Below are positions 8,161 through 17,424 of a DNA stretch of 64,000 nucleotides, one piece after another. How positions within the stretch are numbered: the first letter of the stretch is position 1; every line of letters begins with the position of its first letter. The position numbers and the translations under genes were made by a program. Source of the stretch: an uncultured Eubacteriales bacterium (GTDB lineage: Bacteria; Bacillota; Clostridia; Lachnospirales; Lachnospiraceae); assembly GCA_951800645.1 (NCBI GenBank), contig CATOIK010000011.1, positions 17,533 through 81,532 on the forward strand, given 5' to 3'. The notes under the pieces are model-generated. The model was not told the origin of the DNA. It made no database searches and was given only the letters and a program-made list of their open reading frames with translations.

Positions 8161-8925
8161 TTATGAAGCCGCTTCGATTACATCTGCCATGGTATAAAGC
8201 CCCGGCGCTTTTCCTGCCAGGAACAGGGCTGCCTCCAGAGCGCCTTTTCCAAAAACAGCTTTAGAATAGGCAGTGTGAGAAAAAGTAATCACCTCATCGG
8301 TGCCTGCAAAGATGACATCGTGCTCACCTACAATGGAACCGCCCCGGACGGAGGAGATGCCAATTTCCCTGGGATCCCGCTTTACCCGCTCAGTGCTGCG
8401 GTCGTATTTATAATGATACTGCCGGTTCATGGCCTCATTGATGGAATCTGCCAAAGCCAGCGCCGTTCCGCTGGGAGCATCCACCTTTTTATTGTGATGC
8501 TTTTCTACAATTTCTACATCAAACCCGGCTGGCGACAACACTCTGGCTGCATCCTGCAAAAGCTTCAAAAGGGTATTGACGCCTAAAGACATATTGGCAG
8601 AGCGAAGAACCGCCGTCTTTTTGCTAGTCTCCTCTACCTTTTTCATCTGCTCATCAGACAGGCCTGTGGTACAAAGAACCAGCGGCATCTTATTGTCGCC
8701 GCAGTAGTTCAAAAGACGATCCACTGCCTTTGCAGATGCAAAATCCACAATCACATCTGCCGGTTCCGTACATTTCTCCAGAGAGGAAAATACCGGATAG
8801 CCCAGACTGTCATCCTGCTTTACATCCACGCCGGCCACAATCTGGATTCCTTCCATCTCCTTTGCCAGACCGGTAATGGTGCGTCCCATGGCGCCGCAGC
8901 AGCCATGCATAATCATCCGAATCAT
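8161..8925 (-). CDS. dapB: 4-hydroxy-tetrahydrodipicolinate reductase
   Basis: 254 residues, the usual DapB length. It reduces 4-hydroxy-tetrahydrodipicolinate with NAD(P)H in lysine and diaminopimelate synthesis in the cytosol. The N-terminus MIRMIMHGCCGAMGRTI is the dinucleotide-binding loop. EIVEKHHNKKVDAPSGTAL carries the catalytic His and Lys. The gene follows dapA by about 20 bases and forms a dapA-dapB operon with it. Confidence 0.97.
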   Translation of the reverse strand: MIRMIMHGCCGAMGRTITGLAKEMEGIQIVAGVDVKQDDSLGYPVFSSLEKCTEPADVIVDFASAKAVDRLLNYCGDNKMPLVLCTTGLSDEQMKKVEETSKKTAVLRSANMSLGVNTLLKLLQDAARVLSPAGFDVEIVEKHHNKKVDAPSGTALALADSINEAMNRQYHYKYDRSTERVKRDPREIGISSVRGGSIVGEHDVIFAGTDEVITFSHTAYSKAVFGKGALEAALFLAGKAPGLYTMADVIEAAS

Positions 8926-8946
8926 TTAAGCTCCTCCTGATCTCAC

Positions 8947-9831
8947 TTACAGAATTCCGTAGTCTTCCATAGCCTTCTTAAGCCGCGCCTGGTTCTCCGG
9001 CTCCATCTCCGTAAGCGGCAGGCGCAGCGGGCCTGCTTCCTTGCCCATCAGGTTCAAGGCTGCCTTTACCGGAATGGGGTTTACTTCACAGAACAAGGCG
9101 TTAATCAGCGGAAGGGCCTCCAACTGCATCTGTCTGGCCTTCTCTACATTGCCCTTAAAGTAATTTTCGCAAATATCGTGGGTCTGTCTGGGAGCGATGT
9201 TGGACAGAACGGAAATGACGCCCTTTCCGCCCAGGGAAAGCAGCGGCACGATCTGGTCGTCGTTTCCGGAGTAAACATCCACATCCTCTCCGCCTAAGTG
9301 GAGAATCTCCGCAATAGCGGAAAAGTTTCCGCTGGCTTCCTTTACACCTACGATGTTGGGTACTTCCCTGCAAAGCTTTACAATGGTCTCCGGCTTCATG
9401 GTTACGCCGGTTCGTCCCGGAATGTGGTATAAGAGAATGGGAATGCTTACTGCTTCTGCAATTTCCGTAAAGTGCTTTATCAAGCCGTTCTGGGTAGCCT
9501 TATTATAGTAAGGAGTTACCAGCAGAAGGCCGTCTGCCCCAGCCTCCTCAGCGTCTTTGGATTTTTTTACAGCCTCTCTGGTACAGTTGGAACCAGTTCC
9601 TGCAATAACCGGAACCCGGTGATTTACCTGCTGACATACAAAGCGGATTAAATCGTTGTCTTCCTCGTGGGTCATAGTAGAAGACTCCCCGGTAGTGCCG
9701 CACACAATGATGGCGTCTGTACCGCCGGCAATCTGTTCCTCCACCAGCTCCGCCATTTTCTCATAATTTACGTCTCCATTAGGTTTAAAGGGGGTAATAA
9801 TTGCAACGCCTGCTCCTTCAAAAATAGCCAT
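8947..9831 (-). CDS. dapA: 4-hydroxy-tetrahydrodipicolinate synthase
   Basis: 294 residues from MAIFEGAGVAI. It condenses pyruvate with aspartate semialdehyde, the first committed lysine/DAP step. The Schiff-base lysine is in GVKEASGNF and the catalytic tyrosine in PYYNKATQNG; GTTGESSTM is the substrate loop. The frame is open 25 codons further upstream, but AAGGAGGAG lies just before the ATG at 9831 and the extra residues look like leader sequence. A promoter and a terminator-like hairpin precede the gene. Confidence 0.97.
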   Translation of the reverse strand: MAIFEGAGVAIITPFKPNGDVNYEKMAELVEEQIAGGTDAIIVCGTTGESSTMTHEEDNDLIRFVCQQVNHRVPVIAGTGSNCTREAVKKSKDAEEAGADGLLLVTPYYNKATQNGLIKHFTEIAEAVSIPILLYHIPGRTGVTMKPETIVKLCREVPNIVGVKEASGNFSAIAEILHLGGEDVDVYSGNDDQIVPLLSLGGKGVISVLSNIAPRQTHDICENYFKGNVEKARQMQLEALPLINALFCEVNPIPVKAALNLMGKEAGPLRLPLTEMEPENQARLKKAMEDYGIL

Positions 9832-9877
9832 TTTCAGCTCCTCCTTAAAAGTAAAAAAGGTATCTGTGATATAAAAA

Positions 9878-9897
9878 GGGCCGACACCGGTCAGCCC
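9878..9897 (-). terminator. Terminator-like hairpin in the dapA leader
   Basis: GGGCTGAC-CGGT-GTCGGCCC followed by TTTTTATAT on the minus strand is a textbook intrinsic terminator. It could end the upstream cobA-like transcript. It also lies about 20 bases downstream of the predicted dapA start point, so it may attenuate dapA-dapB. Confidence 0.75.
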
Positions 9898-9922
9898 TTC
9901 AAACAATGCCTAATCTTTACTT

Positions 9923-9951
9923 ATACTAGCATTATCACGAAAAAATGTCAA
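9923..9951 (-). promoter_or_regulatory. SigA-type promoter of dapA-dapB
   Basis: TTGACA (9946-9951), 17-base spacer, TAGTAT (9923-9928). The -35 overlaps the stop codon of the cobA-like gene. Confidence 0.65.
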
Positions 9952-10436
9952 CTTAAAACCTCTGCCCGCTCTACCTTATCTGCCATCCGGCATATCTCGT
10001 CCGGCAAAATCTTTCCGGTGAGAATAACATCCGTCTCATCCCGGTATTCTAAAATTAGCTGCAAATCCTTTTCCGTAATAATTTTCTGGTCAATCAGGCC
10101 CAAAGCCTCGTCTAACACCAGCAGATCGCAGCAGCCGGTAGAAAGCACCTTTTTAGCATAATTCAGACCGTTTAAGATATTGAGGCACTCCTCTCTCTGG
10201 GCGTCCTCCGTCAGCTCATCAAAATAGCAGTCTGCCTTTTCAAAGCGAAAAATTTTCATCTCCGGCTCCAGCCGCTTATACAGCTCCAGGTTTTCCTGTC
10301 TGCGGCTCCCCTTTAAAAACTGAATAATCACTACCTGCTGCTGATGGGTGGCTGCCTGAACTGCCTTTCCCAGGGCCATGGCTGTCTTGCCGGACCCTTC
10401 ATCGCCGCAGATGATTTCAATTTTCCCTGTACTCAT
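9948..10436 (-). CDS. CobA/CobO-type corrinoid adenosyltransferase family protein
   Basis: About 162 residues from MSTGKIEIICGDEGSGKT. The family transfers adenosine from ATP to cobalt of corrinoids. The P-loop is GDEGSGKT, slightly unlike the common GNGKGKTT. The Walker-B-like CCDLLVLDEALGLID and VILTGKILPDEICRMADKVE match the family C-terminus. The upstream ATG at 10496 would leave a leader of only about seven bases with no ribosome site, so the ATG at 10436 (GAGGTG upstream) is preferred. No other cobalamin genes are nearby. Confidence 0.75.
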   Translation of the reverse strand: MSTGKIEIICGDEGSGKTAMALGKAVQAATHQQQVVIIQFLKGSRRQENLELYKRLEPEMKIFRFEKADCYFDELTEDAQREECLNILNGLNYAKKVLSTGCCDLLVLDEALGLIDQKIITEKDLQLILEYRDETDVILTGKILPDEICRMADKVERAEVLS

Positions 10437-10509
10437 CCCTGCGCACCTCTTTATTTTATCTGAATTGGCGTTTTTCGTACTTTTTTGCCTTCCCATGTAA
10501 AGTGTGCTT

Positions 10510-10538
10510 ATATTACCACACTATAGGACTTTTTGCAA
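10510..10538 (-). promoter_or_regulatory. SigA-type promoter of the cobA-like gene
   Basis: TTGCAA (10533-10538), 17-base spacer, TAATAT (10510-10515). It overlaps the 3' end of the Ssb-like gene. Confidence 0.55.
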
Positions 10539-10541
10539 GTT

Positions 10542-11174
10542 TTATTCTTCACTGCCGCATTCCAGCTTGCTGATAGACACCTCATAAGCCACCCGCTTTT
10601 CGCACTCTGTCTCACTCAGCTTCTTGGTATATTCCCGGCTCTGAACCCGTCCCCAGACACGGACCCTTGTGCCAACCTCAAATCCCGAAGCAAACCGGGC
10701 ATTTCTTCCCCAGGCGATACATGGTATGTAATCCGACTTTCCATAAGGCCGGTTCACTGCCAGCAGAATATCCGCAATCTCCCGCCCCAACGGCGTCTTC
10801 CGGTAAATCGGGGCCTTGCAGATATAACCGTCCAGAAAAATCTGGTTGGTTTTGGTATAGTCCGTAAACTCCTCCATAAAATTGATTTCCCGCACAAACA
10901 CCGATAATACCAGCCTGTTCTTTACCCCTTCATGCCGGTTGTAAGACCGGAACTGCCCAATCGCCTCTACTGTACATCCCCGATAATCTTCCTGCACATT
11001 GATAAGCCGCTCCGAAATCATAAGCGGAATAACATCCGCCTGTTCACTCAGCCTGTTGACAGCCAGATCCACCAGATAAAACCCTTCCCCAAACACCTCA
11101 TGGCTAAACGAAAATCCAGAGATAATCTCTCCAATCACACTCACTCTGTTATTCTCAATGACTTTTTCCGACAT
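10542..11174 (-). CDS. Tandem OB-fold single-stranded DNA-binding-like protein
   Basis: About 210 residues from MSEKVIENNRVSVIGEI. Two similar halves are visible: residues about 8-98 (NRVSVIGEI, FYLVDLAVNRLSEQADVIPL, GCTVEAIGQFRSYN) and about 108-203 (NQIFLDGYICKAP, ADILLAVNRPYGKSDYIPC, GTRVRVWGRVQSREY). Both fit the Ssb OB-fold pattern, the second more closely. Canonical Ssb has one OB fold and an acidic tail; the end here is only ECGSEE. It probably binds single-stranded DNA, but a partner or pathway cannot be named. AGAGGAGAG precedes the ATG at 11174. Confidence 0.7.
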   Translation of the reverse strand: MSEKVIENNRVSVIGEIISGFSFSHEVFGEGFYLVDLAVNRLSEQADVIPLMISERLINVQEDYRGCTVEAIGQFRSYNRHEGVKNRLVLSVFVREINFMEEFTDYTKTNQIFLDGYICKAPIYRKTPLGREIADILLAVNRPYGKSDYIPCIAWGRNARFASGFEVGTRVRVWGRVQSREYTKKLSETECEKRVAYEVSISKLECGSEE

Positions 11175-11313
11175 GGTACTTCTCTCCTCTAACTTTTTAC
11201 TTTTTGGACATATTGTCACTAGTAAACATATGAGAGAATACCAAAAACAATGAAACAAACCGTTCGCCTAATATCGACAAAATTCGCCCTTCAAATGCCA
11301 ATGCCGGAGGCTC

Positions 11314-13143
11314 TTATTTTTTCATCGCTGCCCGCTTCCGCATCGTCGGATCCAGAATCTTTTTCCGAATCCGCAGATTCTCCGGCGTAACCTCTAAAAG
11401 CTCATCCGTATCAATAAACTCCAGGCACTGCTCCAGGCTCATCACCTTTTTCGGCACCAGCTTCAGCGCCTCATCTGCACTGGAAGACCGGGTATTCGTC
11501 AATTTCTTCGTCTTACAAACATTAACCTCAATATCTTCTGCCTTCGGATTCTGCCCAATCACCATGCCTGCATACACCTTCTCGCCGGGGCCTACAAACA
11601 AGAGTCCCCGCTCCTGAGCATTAAACAGACCGTAAGTAATGGTTTCGCCACTCTCGTATGCGATCAGAGAGCCTGTCTTTCGATAAGCTAAATCCCCTTT
11701 ATAAGGGCCGTAGCCGTCAAAAATCGTATTCATAATACCATTTCCCTTGGTATCGGTCATGAACTCGCCCCGGTATCCAATCAGGCCTCTGGACGGAATG
11801 GCAATCTCTAACCGGGTATACCCCCCATTAGCCGGGCTCATACCCTGCAGCTCACCCTTTCTGGAAGTCAGCTTCTGAATAATGGCGCCGGTAAACTCCT
11901 CCGGCACATCAATGTAAGCAATCTCCATGGGCTCCAACTTCTGATTCCGCTCATTGGTCTTGTAAAGCACCTCCGCCTTGCTGACTGCAAATTCAAAGCC
12001 TTCCCGGCGCATGTTCTCAATCAGAACCGACAGATGCAGCTCGCCCCGGCCGGACACCTTAAAGCAGTCGGGAGAATCCGTCTCCTCCACCCGCAGGCTT
12101 ACATCCGTATTAAGCTCTCTGAACAGACGCTCCCTGATGTGGCGGGAGGTAACAAACTTTCCTTCCTGACCTGCCAGAGGGCTGTCATTTACCATAAAGT
12201 TCATGGCAATGGTAGGCTCAGAAATCTTCTGGAAAGGAATGGCCTGCGGACGCTCCGGAGAACATAAGGTATCGCCGATATGCAGATCTGTAATGCCGGA
12301 AATCGCCACAATATCGCCGATGGACGCTTCCTGCACCTCCACCCGGTTCAAACCGTCAAACTGGTACAGCTTGCCAATCTTCACCTTCCGCAGCTTATCC
12401 GGGTCGTGATGGTTTACGATCACACACTCCTGATTCACCTTCAGAGAACCGTTGTCAATCTTGCCCACACCGATACGGCCTACATACTCGTTGTAGTCGA
12501 TGGTGCTGATCAACATCTGGGTATCTGCATCCGGGTCTCCCTCCGGCGCCGGGATATAATCTACGATAGTCTCAAACAGAGGCCCCATATCTACAGCCTC
12601 ATCCTCCAGATTCTTCTTGGCAAATCCGGACCGGGCAGATGCAAACACAAAAGGACAGTCTAACTGCTCGTCCGAAGCATCCAGATCCATTAAAAGCTCC
12701 AGGACTTCATCGATAACCTCCTCCGGACGGGCCTCCGGACGGTCGATCTTGTTGATGCAGACGATGACAGACAGCTCCAGCTCCAGGGCTTTCTGCAGCA
12801 CAAACTTGGTCTGAGGCATGGGGCCTTCATAAGCGTCTACCACCAGGATAACGCCGTTTACCATTTTCAGCACCCGCTCTACCTCGCCGCCGAAATCTGC
12901 ATGGCCTGGGGTATCGATGATGTTAATCTTTTTATCCTTATAAAATACTGCCGTGTTCTTAGACAGAATGGTGATGCCACGCTCCCTCTCGATGTCGTTG
13001 GAGTCCATGACCCGCTCTGCCACCTCCTGGTTGGCACGGAATACGCCGCTCTGCTTTAACAGCTCGTCTACCAAGGTAGTTTTACCGTGGTCAACATGGG
13101 CGATAATCGCAATATTTCTCACATCTTCTCTTTTCATTTTCAT
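11314..13143 (-). CDS. typA: Ribosome-associated translational GTPase TypA/BipA
   Basis: 609 residues, the normal TypA length. The G domain shows [15 protein letters not shown], the switch [24 protein letters not shown] and [16 protein letters not shown]-like domains III and V follow, then the TypA C-terminal domain ([21 protein letters not shown]). It acts on the 70S ribosome in stress, cold growth and ribosome assembly. The start gives [12 protein letters not shown]; the two methionines are both usable. It stands as its own unit between terminators. Confidence 0.97.
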   Translation of the reverse strand: MKMKREDVRNIAIIAHVDHGKTTLVDELLKQSGVFRANQEVAERVMDSNDIERERGITILSKNTAVFYKDKKINIIDTPGHADFGGEVERVLKMVNGVILVVDAYEGPMPQTKFVLQKALELELSVIVCINKIDRPEARPEEVIDEVLELLMDLDASDEQLDCPFVFASARSGFAKKNLEDEAVDMGPLFETIVDYIPAPEGDPDADTQMLISTIDYNEYVGRIGVGKIDNGSLKVNQECVIVNHHDPDKLRKVKIGKLYQFDGLNRVEVQEASIGDIVAISGITDLHIGDTLCSPERPQAIPFQKISEPTIAMNFMVNDSPLAGQEGKFVTSRHIRERLFRELNTDVSLRVEETDSPDCFKVSGRGELHLSVLIENMRREGFEFAVSKAEVLYKTNERNQKLEPMEIAYIDVPEEFTGAIIQKLTSRKGELQGMSPANGGYTRLEIAIPSRGLIGYRGEFMTDTKGNGIMNTIFDGYGPYKGDLAYRKTGSLIAYESGETITYGLFNAQERGLLFVGPGEKVYAGMVIGQNPKAEDIEVNVCKTKKLTNTRSSSADEALKLVPKKVMSLEQCLEFIDTDELLEVTPENLRIRKKILDPTMRKRAAMKK

Positions 13144-13182
13144 AACAAATCTCTTCTTTCTCTGCTTACGCTCTTTCTTTAA

Positions 13183-13218
13183 AAAAGCTAAGGACCACAG
13201 TCACTGGCCTTAGCTTTT
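13183..13218 (-). terminator. Intrinsic terminator after the yigZ-like gene
   Basis: AAAAGCTAAGG pairs with CCTTAGCTTTT around a 14-base loop and is followed by TT on the minus strand. It is strong in both directions because the arms start with A-runs. Confidence 0.75.
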
Positions 13219-13312
13219 AACTCTTATCACAACTATTTAATATAGCATCTGGAAACGGAGATTTCAAGCCATTTCTCCATATTTTCCAAGGTTTTTAAGC
13301 CTTTTGAAGCCT

Positions 13313-13969
13313 TCAGTCATCAAACAGCACCAGTTCCTCGTCTGCAAAGCCAAAAAACACCTGGCCCTCAGGCTGGATCAAAGCCCTGCCGCCGGTCTTT
13401 TCCGTTACCTGAGCCAAAAACGAGCCCTGCTGTTCCTCCGGAACCAGAAAAATCATGGATACCTGGTCTGTGTATTCTGTATCCAGAATGGTAATGCCCA
13501 TCTGTCCTGCCACATACTGCAGCTTTCCGACACCATTGTAATCCGTTCCTATCCGAAGCCGCACTGCCGGCATTTTCTCCACAATCACACAGTTTTTCAA
13601 CGCTTCCTGCACTGCCCCGGAATAGGCCCGCACAAGCCCGCCGGTGCCAAGCAGGGTTCCGCCGAAATACCGGGTTACCACCACACAGATATTTTTAAGT
13701 TCTGCCCCCAAAAGCACATCCAGCATAGGCCGCCCTGCAGTCTGGCTGGGCTCGCCGTCATCACTGCAGCGCTGCACCTGCCCCCGCTCTCCAATGATAT
13801 AGGCCGAGCAGTTGTGTCTGGCGTCCCAATACTTCTTTCGCATTTCCTCAATGAAAGCAACGGCCTCCTCCTCGCTCTCCACCGGTCTGGCAGTGGCGAT
13901 GAACCGGGATTTTTTCTCCACCAGCTCCCCTTCTCCGCCCCGGTATAAAATCTTATAATTTCCTATCAT
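13313..13969 (-). CDS. YigZ/IMPACT family protein
   Basis: 218 residues. The N-terminal IMPACT domain shows GELVEKKSRFIATARPV, HNCSAYIIGERGQVQRCSDD, GEPSQTAGRPML and RYFGGTLLGTGGLVRAY, and a C-terminal DUF1949-like domain follows. Members are thought to bind nucleic acid or modulate translation, but the bacterial function is unsettled. It is divergent from the penicillin-binding protein gene. Confidence 0.9.
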   Translation of the reverse strand: MIGNYKILYRGGEGELVEKKSRFIATARPVESEEEAVAFIEEMRKKYWDARHNCSAYIIGERGQVQRCSDDGEPSQTAGRPMLDVLLGAELKNICVVVTRYFGGTLLGTGGLVRAYSGAVQEALKNCVIVEKMPAVRLRIGTDYNGVGKLQYVAGQMGITILDTEYTDQVSMIFLVPEEQQGSFLAQVTEKTGGRALIQPEGQVFFGFADEELVLFDD

Positions 13970-14068
13970 AACAGGTCTTTATTCCTTCCCTTTCGGCAAT
14001 ACTAAATCTATATAGCATCATAACAGGAAACCAGGCTTCTGACAAGTCTACAAACAGTAACAAGATTA

Positions 14069-14097
14069 TTGAATTGTCTTCCTGTTTTTGGTATAAT
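14069..14097 (+). promoter_or_regulatory. SigA-type promoter of the penicillin-binding protein gene
   Basis: TTGAAT (14069-14074), 17-base spacer, TATAAT (14092-14097), followed by AAAGGAGGA before the ATG at 14146. Confidence 0.7.
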
Positions 14098-14145
14098 GAT
14101 ATGTGGGTTTTTCTATGAAAAATCTTCAAAGGAGGACAACATCCT

Positions 14146-16863
14146 ATGAATTACGGAAAGCAAGCAACTGAAAAAAAGATAAAAGCAGCCAGCTCTAATA
14201 CAAAAAAATATACTACCCGGGTTTTCCTCACCTTTCTGAAAACCTGCCTGATCTTATGTATGTTCGGTGTTCTGGTGGGAACCAGCACCGGAATCGGTAT
14301 GCTGATGGGCATCATTGACAATGCACCGGAGCTGAATGTGGACAGCATCGTTCCGGCAGGCTATGCCACCACGGTCTACGACAACGCAGGAAACTTAACA
14401 GACACCCTGGTCCAGACCGGCTCCAACCGGGAGGAAGCCTCCTACGAGGAGCTTCCCCAGGATTTGATCGATGCGTTCGTAGCCATTGAGGACGCCCGGT
14501 TTTGGACCCACAACGGCATTGACTTACGGTCCATCACCCGTGCGGCAGTAGGCGTGCTGACGGGAGAAAACCGAGGCGGCGGCAGCACCATCACCCAGCA
14601 GTTGATCAAAAACAATGTTTTCAACGGCGGCATGGAAACCAGCTTCGGCGCCAAATTAGAGCGAAAGATCCAGGAACAGTATCTGGCTCTGCAGCTTACC
14701 AAATCCATGGACCGGAAGCTGATCCTAACCAACTATTTAAACACCATCAACTTAGGCAGCAACGCTCTGGGTGTGAAAGTGGCGGCTCAGCGGTATTTTA
14801 ATAAGGATGTTTCGGAGCTGACCCTGTCTGAGTGTACGGTCATCGCCGGCATCACCCAGAATCCGTCTAAATTAAACCCCATTACCGGTCAGGAAGACAA
14901 TGCGGAAAAACGCAAGGTCATCCTCCAGTATATGTTTGAGCAGGGGTACATCACCAAAGAGGAGCAGGAGGAGGCCCTGGCCGACGATGTTTACTCACGG
15001 ATTCAAAATGTAGACCTGATTTCCAAAGAAAATGCCACGCCCTACAGCTACTTCACCGATGAGCTGACTCAGCAGGTGAAAGACACCCTGATGGAAAAGC
15101 TGGGCTACACAGAAACCCAGGCCCACAATCTGTTATACAGCGGCGGCCTGCAGATTTTCACCACTCAGGATCCGGCCATCCAGGCCATTGTAGATGAAGA
15201 AGTCAACAATCCGGATAACTACACAGCCAAGCGCTATTCTGTAGAGTACCGCCTGTCTGTAACGCACGCAGACGGAACCACCGAACATTTCTCGGAAAAG
15301 AGCCTGCTGTCCTGGCACAAGAATGTGCTTCACGACAAGCACGACGGCCTTTATAACAGCGAGGAAGCCGCACAGCAGGACCTCGACGCCTACAAGGCTT
15401 GGCTGTTAAAGGAAGGGGACGCCATCATCGGTGAAACCACCTCCATGATTCTGCAGCCTCAGGTTTCCTTTGTAGTGATAGATCAGCACACCGGCTATGT
15501 AAAAGCTATCAGCGGCGGCCGCGGCGCCAAGACAGCCAGCCTGACCTTAAACCGCGCCACCAACACTCCGCGGCAGCCTGGCTCTACCTTCAAGGTAATC
15601 TCCGCATTTGCACCGGCCATTGACACCTGCGGAGACACCCTGGCCTCCGTATATTATGATTCCGTTTACACCGTTGGAAACAAGACCTTTAAAAACTGGT
15701 ACAGCCAGGGCTATACCGGCTACTCCAGCCTGCGGGACGGCATTATTTACTCCATGAACATCGTAGCGGTAAGATGCCTGATGGAAACTGTATCGCCCCA
15801 GTTGGGACTGGAATATGCCCAGAACTTCGGCATTACCACCTTAACCTCCGACGACCTGGGCGCTTCCCAGGCACTGGGCGGACTGACCATAGGCGTCAGC
15901 AACCTGGAAATGACTGCGGCCTACGCCTCCATCGCCAATGGCGGCGTATACACGAAACCCGTATTCTTTACTAAGATCCTGGACCATAACGGCAAGATCC
16001 TGATTAACAATGAGCCGGAAACCCACCGGGTTTTAAAGGACTCTACGGCGTTCCTTCTGACCGACGCCATGGCAGATTCCACGGAGAGCAACCGGAAGTT
16101 CGGCAGTTCCATTAACTCCACCAGTACCCGGTCTCACATTCCCGGCATGTCTACGGCAGGAAAGAGCGGCACTACCTCCAACAACAATGACATCTGGTTT
16201 GTAGGCTACACTCCCTACTATACTGCCGGCGTCTGGGGCGGCTGCGACGACAACCAGAAGCTGACCTATGTAAACGGCGGCACCTCCTTCCACAAGGACA
16301 TCTGGCGGAAAATTATGAGCCGCATCCACGAAGGTCTGGAGGATCCGGGCTTTGAGATTCCGGACAGCGTTGAAACTGCGGAAGTATGCCGCAAGTCCGG
16401 CAAGCTGGCTGTTCCCGGCGTCTGCTCAGGTGATCCCAGAGGCAGCGCCGTCTATACAGAATATTTTGCCAAAGGCACGGTTCCCACAGAAATGTGTGAT
16501 GTCCATGTACGGGCAAGCATCTGCAGCACCACCGAAAAACTGGCCGGCAGCAACTGTTCCCGGTATTCCAGCATCCGGCTGGCAATCCCGGTGGATGCGG
16601 AAGGCTCCACAGACGATTCCAAATATGCGCTGCCTACTACTGTCTGCCCCGGCCACGCATTTACCATTATAGACCCAACTGCAGGCGCAGTAACTCCGGA
16701 GGGCGGTCCTGTTCCGGAAGGACCTCCTGCAGGTTCCCTTGGCCCGGCTGGTCCCGGCTACGCCCCCACCAGTCCGGTTATCACTTCCCCCGGCAGCAGC
16801 GGCCCTGTAAGTGCCCCCGGCTCCAGCGGCCCCATAAGCGTCCCCGGCCCCAGCGGTTATTAA
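14146..16863 (+). CDS. Class A penicillin-binding protein (transglycosylase/transpeptidase)
   Basis: 905 residues. A basic cytoplasmic tail is followed by one membrane helix (about residues 26-52). The GT51 transglycosylase domain shows AIEDARFWTHNGID, RGGGSTITQQLIKN and ERKIQEQYLALQL. The transpeptidase has the serine motif RQPGSTFKVIS, SMN in IIYSMNIVAVR, and KSGTT in AGKSGTTSNNNDIW. The last 50 residues are a Gly/Pro/Ser-rich tail. It polymerises and cross-links peptidoglycan at the outer face of the membrane. The mid-domain has four Cys in a PASTA-less extension (CRKSGKLAVPGVC, CSTTEKLAGSNC). Confidence 0.96.
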   Translation: MNYGKQATEKKIKAASSNTKKYTTRVFLTFLKTCLILCMFGVLVGTSTGIGMLMGIIDNAPELNVDSIVPAGYATTVYDNAGNLTDTLVQTGSNREEASYEELPQDLIDAFVAIEDARFWTHNGIDLRSITRAAVGVLTGENRGGGSTITQQLIKNNVFNGGMETSFGAKLERKIQEQYLALQLTKSMDRKLILTNYLNTINLGSNALGVKVAAQRYFNKDVSELTLSECTVIAGITQNPSKLNPITGQEDNAEKRKVILQYMFEQGYITKEEQEEALADDVYSRIQNVDLISKENATPYSYFTDELTQQVKDTLMEKLGYTETQAHNLLYSGGLQIFTTQDPAIQAIVDEEVNNPDNYTAKRYSVEYRLSVTHADGTTEHFSEKSLLSWHKNVLHDKHDGLYNSEEAAQQDLDAYKAWLLKEGDAIIGETTSMILQPQVSFVVIDQHTGYVKAISGGRGAKTASLTLNRATNTPRQPGSTFKVISAFAPAIDTCGDTLASVYYDSVYTVGNKTFKNWYSQGYTGYSSLRDGIIYSMNIVAVRCLMETVSPQLGLEYAQNFGITTLTSDDLGASQALGGLTIGVSNLEMTAAYASIANGGVYTKPVFFTKILDHNGKILINNEPETHRVLKDSTAFLLTDAMADSTESNRKFGSSINSTSTRSHIPGMSTAGKSGTTSNNNDIWFVGYTPYYTAGVWGGCDDNQKLTYVNGGTSFHKDIWRKIMSRIHEGLEDPGFEIPDSVETAEVCRKSGKLAVPGVCSGDPRGSAVYTEYFAKGTVPTEMCDVHVRASICSTTEKLAGSNCSRYSSIRLAIPVDAEGSTDDSKYALPTTVCPGHAFTIIDPTAGAVTPEGGPVPEGPPAGSLGPAGPGYAPTSPVITSPGSSGPVSAPGSSGPISVPGPSGY

Positions 16864-16869
16864 AACTAT

Positions 16870-16923
16870 AAAATCCCAGATGTGTCTGAATGCATACAGT
16901 AAACAGACACCTCTGGGATTTTT
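16870..16923 (+). terminator. Terminator of the penicillin-binding protein gene
   Basis: AAATCCCAGA(T)GTGTCTG pairs with CAGACACCTCTGGGATT, followed by TTTTT. The A-rich left edge makes it potentially active for the converging ssrA transcript as well. Confidence 0.85.
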
Positions 16924-16980
16924 ATGCAGTACAAAATAATAGGAAAAAGAAAAAGCCCAGCATCTGCTGGACTTTTCCGA

Positions 16981-17317
16981 TGGACCTGAGGGGAATCGAA
17001 CCCCTGTCCGAAAACCAATTCCCTGTTCTTCTACTATCATAGTCTATTCTTTTTCATTCCCTCCACCCTACGGGAACAGACACCCTTAAGGCTTCAGTAG
17101 CTTCATAATACGCCCATGCAGGCAAAGCTTACTGCATGTCGTTTCTCACATAGTCGATGCCAGGTTCTTAAGGTGTGAGTGCCCTAAGGCTGACAGCAGC
17201 CATTAGGCTGCGTATGCTAAATTATCTTCAGCGTTTAATTTTAAGTTTGCCATTTGACGCATTGCATGCGGATAGCTTCACCAGCTGCATGACCCCCGTC
17301 GAAACCAGTACAAGCCC
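16981..17317 (-). ncRNA. ssrA: Transfer-messenger RNA (tmRNA)
   Basis: The 5' end GGGCTTG (17311-17317) pairs with the 3' end CAGGTCC to form the acceptor stem, and the 5' region has the tmRNA signature GGTTTCGACGGGG. The T-arm reads GGGGTTCGATTCCCC. The tag reading frame at 17203-17250 encodes ANLKLNAEDNLAYAA then TAA. The CCA end is not encoded. The RNA rescues stalled ribosomes with SmpB, whose gene lies 1.3 kb upstream. Confidence 0.97.
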
Positions 17318-17351
17318 TTACTGGGTCACCGCGACTTATCGGTGGATTTTC

Positions 17352-17380
17352 ATTGTAGCACAGGCGTATCCGGCTGTCAA
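17352..17380 (-). promoter_or_regulatory. Near-consensus promoter of ssrA
   Basis: TTGACA (17375-17380), 17-base spacer, TACAAT (17352-17357). Transcription would begin about 28 bases before the mature tmRNA 5' end, which implies 5' trimming. Confidence 0.85.
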
Positions 17381-17424
17381 CCAGGGTACGCCTGTTGTAA
17401 GTCTTTTGTAAGTTTTCCAGAATC

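Noticed and set aside
7404..8166. Long plus-strand frames over the Gly/Thr-rich lipoprotein gene
   Set aside because: They mirror the repetitive minus-strand gene, which has a lipobox and good ribosome site; the plus-strand versions have neither.
9840..9950. Lysine riboswitch before dapA
   Set aside because: The leader is far too short for the aptamer; only one terminator-like hairpin is present.
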